A stretch of DNA of 64,000 nucleotides from positions 1 to 64,000 of the forward strand of contig CAISEW010000031.1 of the NCBI GenBank assembly GCA_903884455.1. Reading direction: 5' to 3'. This DNA comes from an uncultured Chloroflexota bacterium. GTDB taxonomy: Bacteria > Chloroflexota > Dehalococcoidia > GIF9 > AB-539-J10. Below the pieces are notes generated by a model. The model did no database searches and was not told where the DNA came from. It saw nothing but the letters and a program-made list of their open reading frames with translations. Below, one piece after another: positions 18,393 through 30,811 of the stretch (within the stretch, counting starts at the first letter, position 1; each line of letters begins with the position of its first letter). A program made the translations under genes and the position numbers.

Positions 18393-21300
18393 TAACCTTT
18401 GGAAGTTAAAATTTTACTGGCTCTCTCTAATTCTAAATTCGCAGTCTCCTTTTCATCCAGACTTCCCCCCTTCAACTTTTTCTCATCATCAGGACTCAAA
18501 TAGAGGACCCGCGCTGGGATAAGCTTACCGAGAATAACATTCTCCTTGAGGCCACGAAGCCCATCCACCTTGCCTTTGATCGCGGCATCAACAAGAACAC
18601 GGCCGGTTTCTTGGAAAGAAGCAGCTGATAGCCAACTGTCCTTGCTTAAGCTAGCTCTGGTTATCCCGAGAAACGCAGCTTGAGCCGTTGCCGGCTCACC
18701 TCCCTCAGCCAACACCTTGGCATTTATATCTTCATAGTCAAATCGACCAACTAACTCACCAGGCAGAAGCTTCGTATCTCCTGAGGAAACAATCCTCACG
18801 TTGCTTAACATCTGCCGAACAATGACAGCAATATGTTTATCATGTATAGTCACCCCTTGTGTGCGATATACTTTTTGTACTTCATCAATCAGATACTGCT
18901 GGACTGCATCCTTTCCCATAATACGCAAGATATCATGAGAGTCAACGGGACCTCTAGTAAGCCTATCGCCCGCTTTGACCTTGTCCCCTGACTGAACAAG
19001 CAAATATGTACCACGAGGGACATTATATTCCCTCTCTTCCCTCTCCTCATACCTAACAGAAACATGGTCACCCTCAATGACGACTTGACCAGCTACTCTA
19101 GCTACTAAAGATGGAGATTGCGCTGCTTCACCATGGCTAACAGCTGGTAATTTCTTGCTAGTCTTCTTTGGCAGAGAAAATAGGATGCTACCGGCATCCA
19201 CCGATTGTCCATCAGTTACAGCTAGCTTCGCTCTTGGCAGCATTGGGTATTCATCCAAATAGAATTCAGAGCTAATGACCTTGACTATGCTTGCTCCATC
19301 AGTATGGGTTACTTCAACAGTACCATCAATCTCAGAAATGATGGCAGTGCCATCTGGTGTTCTAGCCTCGAAAAGCTCTTCTACACGAGGCAGTCCGGTG
19401 GTAATATCAACACCTACTACGCCCCCTGTATGAAAAGTGCGCAGAGTAAGCTGAGTTCCAGGCTCACCGATGCTCTGGGCAGCAATAACTCCTACAGCGG
19501 TGCGAATCTTTACTAATTGCTTCTTCCCCAAGTCCCTTCCATAGCAGTTTTGACAAACGCCAAATCGAGACCGGCAAGTAAGAGGCGACCTCACGTGTAC
19601 CCGGGTAATGCCAGCTCCGATAATTTGTTGCACTTTATCTTCGTCAATTTCTTCATTACGCTCAACAATGACTTCACTTGTACCTGGATCAACAATCTTG
19701 CTGGCCGCTAAGTAGCCAGTAATCCGGTTTTCAAACGGGGGAAGGGACACATCTGCAGTTTCCCGGGATATCCAAACCCCTTCGGTGGTACCACAATCTG
19801 TTTCAGTTACAATGACATCTTGAGCTATATCGACAAGGCGCCTGGTAAGATAACCACTATCTGATGTCCTCAAGGCAGTATCAGCTAACCCTTTACGAGC
19901 ACCATGGGTAGAAATGAAATACTCCATGGGTGTCAGCCCATCACGGAGACTCGATTTAATGGGAAAATCTATTATCCTTCCTGAGGGGTCGGTCATCAAC
20001 CCGCGCATCCCTGCCATTTGTCTAATCTGAGAAATATTCCCCTTGGCACCCGACGTAGCCATCATGTAAACACTACCATAAGGATCTAGCGCCCGGGACA
20101 TATCCTCAGCAACTTTATCTGTAGCCTCCATCCACACTTGAACTGTGCTTTCATACTTTTCACCCTCAGTAATCAAGCCACGGTTAAATTGATCCTCAAT
20201 AAGGCTAACTTTTTCATCGGATTCTTTAAGAAGCTTGACCCTATTTGGAGGCTCTTCAATATCATCCATAGCGATGGAAATGCCCGACTTTGTAGCATAG
20301 TCAAACCCCAATCCCTTAAGTCTATCGAGGACTCCAGCAGCACCTTCATTACCCAATAGACGAATGCAATCAGAGACTAATGCCCTTAAGGAAGCCTTAT
20401 CTACTATTTTATTGTAAAAGCGAAGTTGCGGAGGCAAGGCATCACTAAATATAATTCTGCCCGCTGTAGTATTTACCCTCCCCCCATCTGAACGAAGCGA
20501 AGGATCTCGCACAACAATTTCGGCACCAAGTTCGATAATGCCAAGTTCGTAAGCTAACTTAGCCTCGTCAAAACTGCTGAAAAATTTCCCTTCTCCTTTG
20601 GCTCCGGGCTTCAAAATGGTAAGATAATAGCAGCCCAGAACCATATCTAGGGTGGGTGTTGTAGCAGGCTCACCAGAACTTGGCAGCAACATATTATAAG
20701 GACTAAGCATGTGCTCCCTGGCTTCCTTCACTGCAGCCTTGGACAATGGCACATGAACTGCCATCTGGTCGCCGTCAAAATCGGCATTAAAGGCGGTACA
20801 AACTAAGGGGTGGAGCTGAAAGGCATCGCCGTCGATTAACACGGGTTCAAAGGCTTGAATGCTAAGCCGATGTAATGTGGGAGCACGATTAAGCAATACA
20901 GGACGCTCCTTAACTACTTCATACAGTGCATCCCAAACCTCAGGGCTACCTTTTTCCACCAGGCGCCGGGCACTCTTCAGGTTATTGGCATACCCATTTA
21001 TTATGAGTTTGTGCATAACCGAAGGCTTAAATAACTCCAAAGCAACGTAGCGTGGCAAACCACACTGATGAAGTTTGAGCTTAGGACCAACAACAATGAC
21101 CGAGCGACCGCTGTAGTCTACTCGCTTACCGAGAAGATTTTGCCGAAACCGTCCTTGCTTGCCCTTCAGAATGTCAGCAAGAGATTTCAAGGCATGCTTA
21201 TTACCAGTGACAACTGCGCGCCCTCTTCGCCCATTGTCAATAAGAGCATCAACAGCTTCCTGCAACATGCGTTTCTCATTTCGGATAATTATTTCCGGCG

Positions 21301-22339
21301 CACCTAACTTCATAAGACGGCGGAGACGGTTGTTACGATTAATAACCCTCCGATAGAGGTCGTTAAGATCGCTAATAACAAAGCGACCACCATCTAACTG
21401 AACTATAGGACGAAGCGCCGGAGGTAATACAGGAAGCACAGTTACAACCATCCACTCAGGCTTATTGCCACTGAGCTTAAAAGCTTCAACTAATTGTAGC
21501 CGTTGACTGACCCTTTTACGGTATCCTCCCGAGGTGCTACGGATTTGGTCACGAAGCTCCTGGTGCAAAGCATCCACATCGATTTGCTTCAACACCTGTA
21601 GAATAGCCTCAGCTCCCATGCCAGCTTCAAAAATATCACCATACTTATCTTTAAGTCTCCTGTATCCTTCTTCGTTAAGCAATTTTAGCGGCTGAAGACC
21701 TTCTATCTCTGCAATGCTTGCCTTTAGTTCTTCTTCAAGTTTTTCCTTCTTTTCTACAAATTTAGCACGAAGCTCGTTTACCTCTTGTATCTTAAGCTCT
21801 TCTTCCAGGTCTTTGGCTTCCGATTCTTCGGTTTTTTTGTTCAGGAGTTCCTCCTGCTCAGCAATTTTTCGAACCCCTTCTTCCTCAACTCGGTGAAGCT
21901 TCTTCTGTTTGGCCTCCTTGTCAACAGAGATAACTATATACCGAGCAAAATAGATGACGCTCTCCAACTCTCGTGGAGAAAGATCAAGGAGCAGCCCGAG
22001 CCGGCTAGGTACTAACTTAACAAACCAGATATGGGTAACTGGCGCAGCTAATTCTATATGCCCTGTGCGTTCCCGGCGTACACTGGAATGAGCCACCTCA
22101 ACACCACATTTATCACAAATAACTCCCTTATACCTCGCCTTTTTATATTTGCCACAGTGACATTCAAAATCTTTAACAGGGCCGAAAATCTTCTCACAAA
22201 ATAGACCATCTCTCTCTGGCTTCAAAGTGCGGTAATTTATCGTCTCCGCCTTAGTTATCTCACCATGAGACCAGCTCCTGATTTGTTCCGGTGAGGCAAG
22301 ACTGATTCGAATACCATTAATGCCATCAAATTGAGACAT
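18392..22339 (-). CDS. rpoC: DNA-directed RNA polymerase subunit beta'
   Basis: [42 protein letters not shown] extends to 22369 but [23 protein letters not shown] at 22339 is the conserved start. Confidence 0.97.
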   Translation of the reverse strand: MSQFDGINGIRISLASPEQIRSWSHGEITKAETINYRTLKPERDGLFCEKIFGPVKDFECHCGKYKKARYKGVICDKCGVEVAHSSVRRERTGHIELAAPVTHIWFVKLVPSRLGLLLDLSPRELESVIYFARYIVISVDKEAKQKKLHRVEEEGVRKIAEQEELLNKKTEESEAKDLEEELKIQEVNELRAKFVEKKEKLEEELKASIAEIEGLQPLKLLNEEGYRRLKDKYGDIFEAGMGAEAILQVLKQIDVDALHQELRDQIRSTSGGYRKRVSQRLQLVEAFKLSGNKPEWMVVTVLPVLPPALRPIVQLDGGRFVISDLNDLYRRVINRNNRLRRLMKLGAPEIIIRNEKRMLQEAVDALIDNGRRGRAVVTGNKHALKSLADILKGKQGRFRQNLLGKRVDYSGRSVIVVGPKLKLHQCGLPRYVALELFKPSVMHKLIINGYANNLKSARRLVEKGSPEVWDALYEVVKERPVLLNRAPTLHRLSIQAFEPVLIDGDAFQLHPLVCTAFNADFDGDQMAVHVPLSKAAVKEAREHMLSPYNMLLPSSGEPATTPTLDMVLGCYYLTILKPGAKGEGKFFSSFDEAKLAYELGIIELGAEIVVRDPSLRSDGGRVNTTAGRIIFSDALPPQLRFYNKIVDKASLRALVSDCIRLLGNEGAAGVLDRLKGLGFDYATKSGISIAMDDIEEPPNRVKLLKESDEKVSLIEDQFNRGLITEGEKYESTVQVWMEATDKVAEDMSRALDPYGSVYMMATSGAKGNISQIRQMAGMRGLMTDPSGRIIDFPIKSSLRDGLTPMEYFISTHGARKGLADTALRTSDSGYLTRRLVDIAQDVIVTETDCGTTEGVWISRETADVSLPPFENRITGYLAASKIVDPGTSEVIVERNEEIDEDKVQQIIGAGITRVHVRSPLTCRSRFGVCQNCYGRDLGKKQLVKIRTAVGVIAAQSIGEPGTQLTLRTFHTGGVVGVDITTGLPRVEELFEARTPDGTAIISEIDGTVEVTHTDGASIVKVISSEFYLDEYPMLPRAKLAVTDGQSVDAGSILFSLPKKTSKKLPAVSHGEAAQSPSLVARVAGQVVIEGDHVSVRYEEREEREYNVPRGTYLLVQSGDKVKAGDRLTRGPVDSHDILRIMGKDAVQQYLIDEVQKVYRTQGVTIHDKHIAVIVRQMLSNVRIVSSGDTKLLPGELVGRFDYEDINAKVLAEGGEPATAQAAFLGITRASLSKDSWLSAASFQETGRVLVDAAIKGKVDGLRGLKENVILGKLIPARVLYLSPDDEKKLKGGSLDEKETANLELERASKILTSKG

Positions 22340-25300
22340 TTTCCCCCTCGCTAAGTAGTTCGACAGCAAAACCTAAACTACGTAGCTCCATAAACAAAAC
22401 CTTGGTCGATTCTGGAATACCGAGTTGTTGAATATCCTCGCCTTTAACAAGAGACTCATAAGCTTTAGCCCGTCCCATCACATCATCTGACTTTATTGTG
22501 AGCATCTCTTGAAGTGTATGAGCGGCGCCGTGCCCTTCCAATGCCCATACCTCCATCTCACCAAACCTTTGACCACCAAATTGAGCTTTCCCTCCCAATG
22601 GTTGCTGAGTGATGAGCGAGTATGGACCGGTGGAACGAGCATGTACCTTATCACCAACAAGATGAATCAGTTTCATAATATATATATTGCCCACAGTTAC
22701 CGGCTTGTCGAACAGCTCGCCAGTTCTCCCGTCTCGAAGTTCCATTTTGCCAAAAATAGGAGGATAGAGCTTTCGCTCTTTATAAACTTTTTGTGCTAGC
22801 TGCTCTAAATCTTTATCACTGAGAGCTCTAAGCTGATGATTGTCACCTAAGCCCAGTTCCTCAAGCCACAGACAGAGAGAGGCTTTTCTTGCCGCACCTT
22901 CATGTCCCTCGTCCATTATTTCTGCGGCATCAAAACCATGACGAGCAAGCCATTCTCCGACCTTTTCCAGATCGGTCCTGGCATTTCCGGGGTCTTCAGG
23001 GCTAAAGTTAACAGCGCCAGCTTTCCAAGCTATCCAGGTCTTGGCTAAGGCATCCTCGATAGTCAGGGCATCAGCTCCGTCAAAAATAGGATTAAGAGCC
23101 TTAAAACCCAGTGTTTGCGCTGCCCAACCTAAATGGGCCTCCATAACCTGCCCAATGTTCATACGGGAGGGAACACCGAGAGGATTAAGGATAATATCTA
23201 CAGGCGTGCCATCTGGCAAAAATGGCATGTCATCTTCAGGCAATACGATAGAGATGACCCCTTTATTGCCGTGCCTCCCTGATATTTTATCTCCCACTGC
23301 TATTTTGCGCTTTTGAGCAACCCACACCTGTATAAGTTTGTTCACCCCAGCAGATAATTCATCATGGTTGTCACGAGAAAAGATTGTAGTCTTGATCACC
23401 CTTCCCCACTCTCCTGAGGGCATTCTGAGAGAGCTATCCTTCACCTCCCGTGTTTTTTCACCAAAAATAGCTCGTAACAATTTTTCTTCCGCTGAAGGTT
23501 CAGTTTCACCCTTAGGAGTAATCTTCCCAACCAGAATGTCGTTGGGCTTCACCTCAGCTCCGATACGTACAATACCTATTTCATCAAGGTTTGAGAGGCT
23601 CTCTTCGCTTACATTAGGTATATCTCTGGTGATTTCTTCAGGACCGAGCTTGGTATCACGCTCCTCTATCTCATACTTTTCAATGTGAACGGAAGTATAG
23701 GCATCATCCTTAACCAGCCTTTTGCTGATAATAATGGCATCTTCAAAGTTATATCCTCCCCAGATCATAAAAGCACAAATGACATTTTGTCCCAAAGCGA
23801 GGGTTCCATCATCTAGAGAAAAACTATCTACCAACACCTGCCCTTTCTTAACCTTGTCACCTTTGTTTACAATAGGATGCTGATTGGTGCACGTCCCTTG
23901 ATTAGTCCTGACAAACTTCATTAAATTGAATACTTTCTCTTCACCCTTTTCATTTTTGATTACAACTTGTGAGCTTGTCGCCGAAGTAACTACTGCATCA
24001 TCAGGAGCAAATATCACCTGCCCACTATATTTAGCCACCTCTCTTTCCATACCCGTGGCCACCAAAGGACACTCGGGACGTAATAATGGCACCGCTTGTC
24101 GTTGCATATTGCAGCCCATTAAAGCCCGATTAGCATCATCATGCTCAAGAAAGGGGATAAGACAGGCAGCTATGCCAAATAGCTGTTTTGGTGAAACATC
24201 GATAAAGCTTACTCTGTCTATCGATTCTTTGAAATATTTGTCTCCCCTCTTAACTTCAACCTTGTCATAAACAAACTCATTTCTTTTATTAAGAGGAGCA
24301 TTAGCTTGGGCAATGGCATATTGACCTTCTTCGTCGGCTGCCAGGTAAACCATTTGGCTGGAAACAAAAGGAACTACCTTAATATTCCGAGCCCGAAGAG
24401 AAGCTAACCTTTGTGCAATCTTCTTCGTGATTAATGTTCCACCCTTGGCCACAAGTTTGCCCTTACTTTTTATATCCTCCCCGATTGTCCTTCCCATCAA
24501 TTCTTCCACAGTATTGGGAACCTCGTGGATAACTCTGAGATAGGGTGTCTCTATAAAACCATATGCATTAACCGAAGCGTAAGTAGCTAGAGAGCCAATA
24601 AGACCAATGTTTGGCCCCTCAGGTGTTTCTATAGGACAAATCCTACCATAATGGGAATGATGTACATCACGAACCTCAAATCCAGCCTGTTTTCTTGAGA
24701 GGCCTCCGGGACCCATGGCAGAAAGACGACGCTTGTGAGTTAGCTCAGCTAGCGGATTAGTTTGATCCATGAATTGAGATAGCTGTGACCGGCCAAAGAA
24801 CTCCCTTACAGCGACTGCTACAGGGCGAATGTTAATCAAAGCAGCAGGAGTTGCCGCCTCGGGGCCAAGAATGCTCATTCGCTCTTTAATAGCTCTCTCC
24901 AACCTTAATAAGCCGATACGAAATTGCTTTTGTATTAGAAAACCTACTGCCTGGGCCCTTCGATTGCCTAAATGATCAATGTCATCAGGAGCTTCCTTGC
25001 CAAGGTTAACTAAAATAACACGGCGGACTATTTGCACCAAATCTTCAGGGGTTAAGCCAGTACAATTTCCAGGGATATTAAGACCTAACTTTTTATTAAG
25101 CTTGTAACGACCAACTTTGCCCAAGCTATAGCGGCGAGGATTAAATAGGAAATTATTCAGCAAGGCCTGAGCACTACTAAGACTAGGAGCTTCACCAGAA
25201 GATAGTTTCCTATAAATATCGAAAAGGGCATCAGCCTTGCTTTTGATCAAGGGATCTCGCTCTATTGTAGAGCGAATGAAATCGTGCTCAGGCGAGTTAT

Positions 25301-25928
25301 CTACATCTTGAAAAAGAGAAAGCAACGTCCCATCGCTCTCAAAGCCTATGGTACGCAACAAAGTAGTAATCGGCATCTTCCGTTTGCCACTCACCTTGAC
25401 CGAAATTACGTCTCGATTAGAAGTGTCAAAATCAAGCCATGCCCCATGTTCAGCAACAAGCTTAGCAACACACAATTCCCGCCCACTTGAAGGATCCCTA
25501 TCTAACGTGAAATAAACGCCAGGAAAACGAGTTAACTGATTGACTACTACCCGCTCTACTCCAGAAATAATAAAAGTGCCGACATCCGTCATTAAAGGGA
25601 AATCACTAAAGTATAATTCCTGCTGCTTGATCTCCCCCGTCTCCTTGACCACTAGTTGTGCAGTGACATGAATAGGAGAGGAATAAGTCAGGCCCCGCTC
25701 AAGACACTCGGGAATAGAATGCTGAGGCTCTCGGAATTCATAATCAACGAAGTGTAATTCTAGCCTCGTGTTAGTATAATCTTGAATTGGTGAGATTTCC
25801 TCAAACAGCTCCCTCAAACCTTCTTCTTGAAACCAGCGGAAGGAATCAAGTTGAACATGAATAAGGTCGGGTATTTCTAAAGTCTCGGGCAATTTAGCAA
25901 AAGACTTCACTAACTTGTGTTTAAGCAT
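22326..25928 (-). CDS. rpoB: DNA-directed RNA polymerase subunit beta
   Basis: [53 protein letters not shown]. Confidence 0.98.
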   Translation of the reverse strand: MLKHKLVKSFAKLPETLEIPDLIHVQLDSFRWFQEEGLRELFEEISPIQDYTNTRLELHFVDYEFREPQHSIPECLERGLTYSSPIHVTAQLVVKETGEIKQQELYFSDFPLMTDVGTFIISGVERVVVNQLTRFPGVYFTLDRDPSSGRELCVAKLVAEHGAWLDFDTSNRDVISVKVSGKRKMPITTLLRTIGFESDGTLLSLFQDVDNSPEHDFIRSTIERDPLIKSKADALFDIYRKLSSGEAPSLSSAQALLNNFLFNPRRYSLGKVGRYKLNKKLGLNIPGNCTGLTPEDLVQIVRRVILVNLGKEAPDDIDHLGNRRAQAVGFLIQKQFRIGLLRLERAIKERMSILGPEAATPAALINIRPVAVAVREFFGRSQLSQFMDQTNPLAELTHKRRLSAMGPGGLSRKQAGFEVRDVHHSHYGRICPIETPEGPNIGLIGSLATYASVNAYGFIETPYLRVIHEVPNTVEELMGRTIGEDIKSKGKLVAKGGTLITKKIAQRLASLRARNIKVVPFVSSQMVYLAADEEGQYAIAQANAPLNKRNEFVYDKVEVKRGDKYFKESIDRVSFIDVSPKQLFGIAACLIPFLEHDDANRALMGCNMQRQAVPLLRPECPLVATGMEREVAKYSGQVIFAPDDAVVTSATSSQVVIKNEKGEEKVFNLMKFVRTNQGTCTNQHPIVNKGDKVKKGQVLVDSFSLDDGTLALGQNVICAFMIWGGYNFEDAIIISKRLVKDDAYTSVHIEKYEIEERDTKLGPEEITRDIPNVSEESLSNLDEIGIVRIGAEVKPNDILVGKITPKGETEPSAEEKLLRAIFGEKTREVKDSSLRMPSGEWGRVIKTTIFSRDNHDELSAGVNKLIQVWVAQKRKIAVGDKISGRHGNKGVISIVLPEDDMPFLPDGTPVDIILNPLGVPSRMNIGQVMEAHLGWAAQTLGFKALNPIFDGADALTIEDALAKTWIAWKAGAVNFSPEDPGNARTDLEKVGEWLARHGFDAAEIMDEGHEGAARKASLCLWLEELGLGDNHQLRALSDKDLEQLAQKVYKERKLYPPIFGKMELRDGRTGELFDKPVTVGNIYIMKLIHLVGDKVHARSTGPYSLITQQPLGGKAQFGGQRFGEMEVWALEGHGAAHTLQEMLTIKSDDVMGRAKAYESLVKGEDIQQLGIPESTKVLFMELRSLGFAVELLSEGENVSI

Positions 25929-26033
25929 AAAAGAAACGATCCTGATTCTTCAAAACAATTTCTGGAAGACACTAACTAGGAAAATTTAAGGTGACAAGAC
26001 TAAAAGAGAATGGAAACATAATACAAACTAATA

Positions 26034-26062
26034 AGTTTAACATCATCATTTAATTTTGTCAA
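26034..26062 (-). promoter_or_regulatory. Candidate sigma-70 promoter for rpoB-rpoC-ruvB
   Basis: Minus strand TTGACA (26062-26057), 17-nt spacer, TAAACT (26039-26034), about 110 nt upstream of the rpoB start. Confidence 0.45.
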
Positions 26063-26083
26063 GCCCCATAGCTAACCCACATA

Positions 26084-26266
26084 CTAACACTGAGCAGCAT
26101 ATTTTACAAGTTCCTTTTCAATATACTCTACAAAGGTAAGGTAACCAAGAAACTAGTGTGGGCGGTTGAAATTATACTCAATAGCTAAAATATTTAGTTC
26201 ATCAACCAGATCTTGCACAAGTGTCGTCAGAGAGAAGGGATTTGGATTCACCAGGTCAAGGAGCCT
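26084..26266 (-). pseudogene. Transposase/integrase C-terminal remnant (rve/IS3- or IS481-like)
   Basis: Minus-strand translation IERLLDLVNPNPFSLTTLVQDLVDELNILAIEYNFNRPH*FLGYLTFVEYIEKELVKYAAQC*; resembles the NxxRPHxxLGYLTPxEY transposase tail but carries an in-frame stop. Confidence 0.55.
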
Positions 26267-26281
26267 CTCTATCTGGCAAAA

Positions 26282-27415
26282 CTAAAGCCCCAGCCCAATG
26301 GCTATCACTTCCCTGTGCAAGTCAGTATCGCCGGCAACAAACTGTGCCGCTTTGACACGACGGTAATAGAGACCAATATCATGATCCATGGTATATCCGA
26401 TGGCCCCATGAGCAGCAATGGCTTCAATGCAAATTCGCTGGTAAGCTTCATTGGCTTTAGCTTTGGCTGCGGAAATCTGCCAAGGCGATGGTGAACCAAC
26501 GCTTATTCCCCACGCTGCCTGATAAAGTAAATACTGAACCGCCTCCACATCAATCAACATGTCAGCCAGTTTGTGCTGTATCGCCTGAAAAGAGCCAATC
26601 GGCCGGTCAAACTGAATTCGTTCCCTGGCATAGCTACTGGTCATGTCCAAAACAGCCTGACACGCTCCGGACATCTCGGCACACTTCAGCACAGCAGCCC
26701 GCTGTAATATGAAGTCCAATACATCCCAGCCATTGCCTACCTTGCCCAAGATATTATCTTTGGGCACCGCCACCCTATCAAAGCTGACTTTGAACTGCCT
26801 GTCACCGCCTATAGTCGGGATCACCTCCATCTTCACATTCGGTCCCCTGGCATCCACCATAAACAGCGTGATTCCGTCCTCGGGTCTCTTACCCTCTCCA
26901 GTCCTGCCCACTACCAGGATATAATCAGCGACATGAGCATCAGTAACAAAGAGCTTGTACCCCTGGAGAACATAATTTGCCCCTTTCAATACAGCACGAA
27001 GTTTTACCTCAGAAGCTTTATATCTGCCTGACGACTCAGCTAAAGCGAAAGTCCAGATAGCCTCGCCTTCAGCTATTTGCGGCAGAAACTTGGTTTTTTG
27101 CTCACTGCTGCCATATTCCAGTAGAGGCAGAGCACAAAGGGCGATAGTGGAGAAGAAGGGACCGGGCAGGATATTTTTTCCCATCTCCTCCATCAAGATA
27201 ACCAGGTCCATAAAGCTGGCACCCATGCCGCCATATTCTTCCGGAAAGATGAGCCCCATCCAGCCCAGTTCTGCCATACTGTGCCACATCTGCGGGTCAT
27301 AGCCTCTCTCATCTTTAGCCATCTCCCGGACTTTAGCTTTGGGACATTCCTTTGCCAGAAAATCTCTGGCTGAAATCCGCAGCATATCCTGCTCTTCTGT
27401 AAAACTGAAGTCCAT
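26282..27415 (-). CDS. Acyl-CoA dehydrogenase
   Basis: MDFSFTEEQDMLRISARDFL, LGWMGLIFPEEYGGMGASF, AHGAIGYTMDHDIGLYYRRVKAAQF. Confidence 0.93.
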   Translation of the reverse strand: MDFSFTEEQDMLRISARDFLAKECPKAKVREMAKDERGYDPQMWHSMAELGWMGLIFPEEYGGMGASFMDLVILMEEMGKNILPGPFFSTIALCALPLLEYGSSEQKTKFLPQIAEGEAIWTFALAESSGRYKASEVKLRAVLKGANYVLQGYKLFVTDAHVADYILVVGRTGEGKRPEDGITLFMVDARGPNVKMEVIPTIGGDRQFKVSFDRVAVPKDNILGKVGNGWDVLDFILQRAAVLKCAEMSGACQAVLDMTSSYARERIQFDRPIGSFQAIQHKLADMLIDVEAVQYLLYQAAWGISVGSPSPWQISAAKAKANEAYQRICIEAIAAHGAIGYTMDHDIGLYYRRVKAAQFVAGDTDLHREVIAIGLGL

Positions 27416-27529
27416 GATAACCCCTTTAAAAGTCTACCTTTCTATCACCCTGCACATAGTGGAGAGTTTAGATTCTTCGCTCTACTCACAATGACAGGGG
27501 CATGTTATTAATTAAACTCTAAAAAAACT

Positions 27530-28732
27530 TCAATACGATTTGGGTAATCCCAGTCTAAATTGCGCAATGATGCTTTTTTCGATTTCGGCAGTGCCCGCCG
27601 CAATTGCCTGACCGGGAAATCCCAGATATGCGCCCTGTATGGCGCCATTGAGTTTAGCCCATTCGGAATCCGGGTCAACCTGAGAATATATTCCTAAAAT
27701 CTCCGCCCCAGTGATAGCCCCCTGTCTCATCAAATCATCACCCATTATCTTGTTCCTTGAGGACTCATAGACAGGAATTTGACCTTGACTTATCCGCCAG
27801 GCAAGCTGGAAGGCGAACATCTTCAGCACTTCCAGGTCGATAGCCAGATCAGCTAGCTTAGCACGAATCACAGGATTTTGAGACAACGGCTGGCCTTCAT
27901 ACTCGGTTTGACCAGCATACTTGGCTAGCTCTTCTAAAATCCACTTTAAACTACCATAGGTGGTAGGCGCTATGCTGCGCCGTTCAAAAGCCAGTGACTG
28001 CATAAGATAATACCAGCCCTTATTTTCCTCTCCCACCAAGTTGGAAGCTGGCACTCTCACATTATCGAAAAACATTTCATTAAAGTGATGCCGCCCATAA
28101 TAGTTCAAAATAGGATTAACTGTAACACCTGGACTCTTCATGTCTACAATAAAGATACTGATTCCCTGATGTTTCTTAGCGGCATTGAGGTTTGTTCTGG
28201 TAGCCAGCCAGCACCACCTTGCCCGGTGAGCAGCACTCGTCCACACCTTTTGCCCATTTATAATGTAGTCATCTCCATCTCTCACCGCCCGTGTCTTAAT
28301 ATTAGCAAAGTCTGAGCCAGCATTTGGTTCACTGTAACCCGTGCACCAGACACCATCTTTTTCGCCTGAGGCAATTAACGGCAAATATTTTTCTCTTTGC
28401 TCTTCAGTACCGAACATCATCAAGCAGGGCCCTACCCATTGTATTCCGCTTATGCCCATCCAAGCCCCCGGTATTCCCCAGTAGGCTATCTCCATTTCGT
28501 ATATTGTTTGCTCCAAGAGAGAGGCACCACATCCACCATATTTCTCTGGCCAGCTCATAACGAGCCAGCCCCTTTGTGCCAGTTTCCTGGACATGGATAT
28601 TTCGAACTCAAAATCTCTGAACTCCCCATCAATTACGGTGTTGCGCACCAAATCCGGAGGTAACTCGGCTTCGGCAAACTTGCGAATTTCTTCCTTCAAG
28701 GCCAGTTCTTTTTTGCCCAGTCTAAAGTCCAT
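27530..28732 (-). CDS. Acyl-CoA dehydrogenase
   Basis: GWLVMSWPEKYGGCGASLLEQTIYEME, GYSEPNAGSDFANIKTRAVRDGDDYIINGQKVWTS, GTAEIEKSIIAQFRLGLP. Confidence 0.94.
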   Translation of the reverse strand: MDFRLGKKELALKEEIRKFAEAELPPDLVRNTVIDGEFRDFEFEISMSRKLAQRGWLVMSWPEKYGGCGASLLEQTIYEMEIAYWGIPGAWMGISGIQWVGPCLMMFGTEEQREKYLPLIASGEKDGVWCTGYSEPNAGSDFANIKTRAVRDGDDYIINGQKVWTSAAHRARWCWLATRTNLNAAKKHQGISIFIVDMKSPGVTVNPILNYYGRHHFNEMFFDNVRVPASNLVGEENKGWYYLMQSLAFERRSIAPTTYGSLKWILEELAKYAGQTEYEGQPLSQNPVIRAKLADLAIDLEVLKMFAFQLAWRISQGQIPVYESSRNKIMGDDLMRQGAITGAEILGIYSQVDPDSEWAKLNGAIQGAYLGFPGQAIAAGTAEIEKSIIAQFRLGLPKSY

Positions 28733-28943
28733 TTTTACCTTCCCTGAAATTAATTGTCCAAGGTATAGCGCCTCTGCCCTTATTGCACTGCAAGCGATGA
28801 TTCAAACAACAAAGCACATTGCCCAGCCAGACCAAATTGTAGTGATAATTGTTAATGCCCGGACTTTCACACAACCAGCTAAAGCACCGATTTCCAAATA
28901 CGTGACTACAAATTAAGCCCCGCTGATAGCACACAGCGAGCCA

Positions 28944-29846
28944 TTACTTTGGTTGGGGCGGGTCTGGATTTACCAATTCTTTGGTCATTGTTCCTGGCAT
29001 GAACCTGAATAGTTCATCAATCGTCCATGCGCCAGTTTTAACCAGTTGCTTCTCCAATACCGGCTCTGAATAGAGCCCAATTCGGCCTGTTTCTACATAA
29101 AATGCCCGCCCATTGACATTAGCAGCGTCATCAGAAGCGAGCCATACCACCAGAGGAGCAATATCTTCAGGCTTCATTTGCTCAAACCTGGCCATAACTT
29201 CTGGCCGAGCTTTCTTCATTTCGTCGCTGAGGGTAAGCCGGGTCCCGGCGTTAGGCCGAATACAATTACACGTCACACCGTACCGGCCCATATCCCGAGC
29301 TACCTTTCTTGTTAAGCCGACGATTCCCTCCTTAGCTGCACCATAATTAGCCTGCCCATAAGTAGTAGCATTGAGACCTGCTACAGACGAGGTATTTATT
29401 ATTCGTCCATACCTCTGCTGGCGGAAGAAGGAGCTCACTGCCCTGATGGTATAGAAATGACCATAGAGGTGCACTTTGAGCACTAAATTCCAGTCTTCCT
29501 CGCTCATGTTGAACAGCATTCTGTCACGTAGAATCCCAGCATTATTGACCAGTATATCAACCTTACCAAAGCTGTCTATGGCAGTCTTTACAATGTTCTC
29601 GCCGCCCTGCATAGTGGCCACTGAGTCATAGTTGGCAACTGCTTCTCCGCCCAGTTTTTTAATCTCTGCCACTACCTCTTTCGCTGGTGAACTTGCTGCC
29701 CCAGAACCGTCAACAGCACCTCCCAGATCGTTTACTACTACTTTAGCCCCTTCCGATGCTAAAGCCAGGGCTTCTCCTCGGCCAATGCCCCGTCCGGCAC
29801 CAGTAACTATAGCTACTTTACCCGCGAGTCTCTTTGCCATCGTCAA
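28944..29846 (-). CDS. Short-chain dehydrogenase (17-beta-HSD4/MFE-like SDR)
   Basis: VAIVTGAGRGIGRGEALALASEGAKVVVNDLGG, NNAGILRDR, YGAAKEGIVGLTR. Confidence 0.92.
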   Translation of the reverse strand: MTMAKRLAGKVAIVTGAGRGIGRGEALALASEGAKVVVNDLGGAVDGSGAASSPAKEVVAEIKKLGGEAVANYDSVATMQGGENIVKTAIDSFGKVDILVNNAGILRDRMLFNMSEEDWNLVLKVHLYGHFYTIRAVSSFFRQQRYGRIINTSSVAGLNATTYGQANYGAAKEGIVGLTRKVARDMGRYGVTCNCIRPNAGTRLTLSDEMKKARPEVMARFEQMKPEDIAPLVVWLASDDAANVNGRAFYVETGRIGLYSEPVLEKQLVKTGAWTIDELFRFMPGTMTKELVNPDPPQPK

Positions 29847-29934
29847 ACTCCTTATATGTTATTTCCAAATCCCCAAATGGCTGACAGCTTGTATCCAATA
29901 GATCTCTGGCTATAATGGAGTTAAACGCTTAGAC

Positions 29935-30714
29935 CTACATATACATTCCGGAAGAAACGTTCAGCACCTGTCCCGTAATAAAAGCAGCGTCATCTGAAGC
30001 CAGGAATAGAACGGGCTTAGCAGCATCTTCAGGCGTCATCGGTTTAACTTGAAAAAGAATCACATCCCTTACTTTCTTTGGTATACCCACTGCTTCTCCA
30101 GCTACCTCTTCCTGTTGCGTCTCTTTTTCTCTGGTTAACCGTGTATCTACAAAGCCATAGGCAATGACATTGCAGGTAATACCATATCGTCCCCATTCCC
30201 TGGCTACAGTTTTGGTCAGCCCGATAAGACCTGACTTAGCAGCAGAGTAGTTAATCTGGCCGATGTTTCCCATCAGTCCAGCTACAGAGGCCACATTAAT
30301 TATTTTGCCATTGTGTCCTGCCTTCATCATATATTTTGAAGCTGCTCTAATACAGTTAAAGGTCCCCTTGAGACTAATATCAACACATATGTCCCACTGG
30401 GCATCTGTCATTTTATGTATTAAAGCATCCCTGGTAAGCCCGGCATTATTGACCAAAATATCTATTTTGCCGAATTTCTCCACTGCTTTGTCCATGACTT
30501 TCTGACAACCTTCGAGCTTCGTCACATCGCTAGTACAACCATCAGCTTTTCCTCCAGCAGCTTTTATATCCTTGACTACCTCCATAAGCGGCGCCTCATC
30601 AATATCACTCACAAAAACAGCAGCACCTTCTTTGGCAAACAACAGGGCATCAGCTCTGCCTATGCCCCGTGCCGCCCCCGTGATAACCGCTACTTTCCCA
30701 TCTAGTTTTCCCAT
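29935..30714 (-). CDS. Short-chain dehydrogenase/3-oxoacyl-ACP reductase-like
   Basis: VAVITGAARGIGRADALLFAKEGAAVFVSDI, NNAGLTRDALIHKM, YSAAKSGLIGLTK. Confidence 0.93.
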   Translation of the reverse strand: MGKLDGKVAVITGAARGIGRADALLFAKEGAAVFVSDIDEAPLMEVVKDIKAAGGKADGCTSDVTKLEGCQKVMDKAVEKFGKIDILVNNAGLTRDALIHKMTDAQWDICVDISLKGTFNCIRAASKYMMKAGHNGKIINVASVAGLMGNIGQINYSAAKSGLIGLTKTVAREWGRYGITCNVIAYGFVDTRLTREKETQQEEVAGEAVGIPKKVRDVILFQVKPMTPEDAAKPVLFLASDDAAFITGQVLNVSSGMYM

Positions 30715-30811
30715 TTTTACCTCCTTGAACTTTGTTCTCCTGAAAACACGGGCTCGATTCAGTATTTCCAGAAAACTGCCTCTAAATAGCTATCAAAACC
30801 AATACTCTCGC

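Noticed and set aside
22340-22369. N-terminal extension [10 protein letters not shown] of rpoC
   Set aside because: Conserved beta' N-terminus begins at [19 protein letters not shown]; the extension overlaps rpoB and is probably untranslated as rpoC.
27461-27503. TTTAGATTCTTCGCTCTACTCACAATGACAGG resembling the dispersed repeat
   Set aside because: Only a decayed partial match to the GATTGCTTCG...CAATGAC element; not called as a repeat copy.
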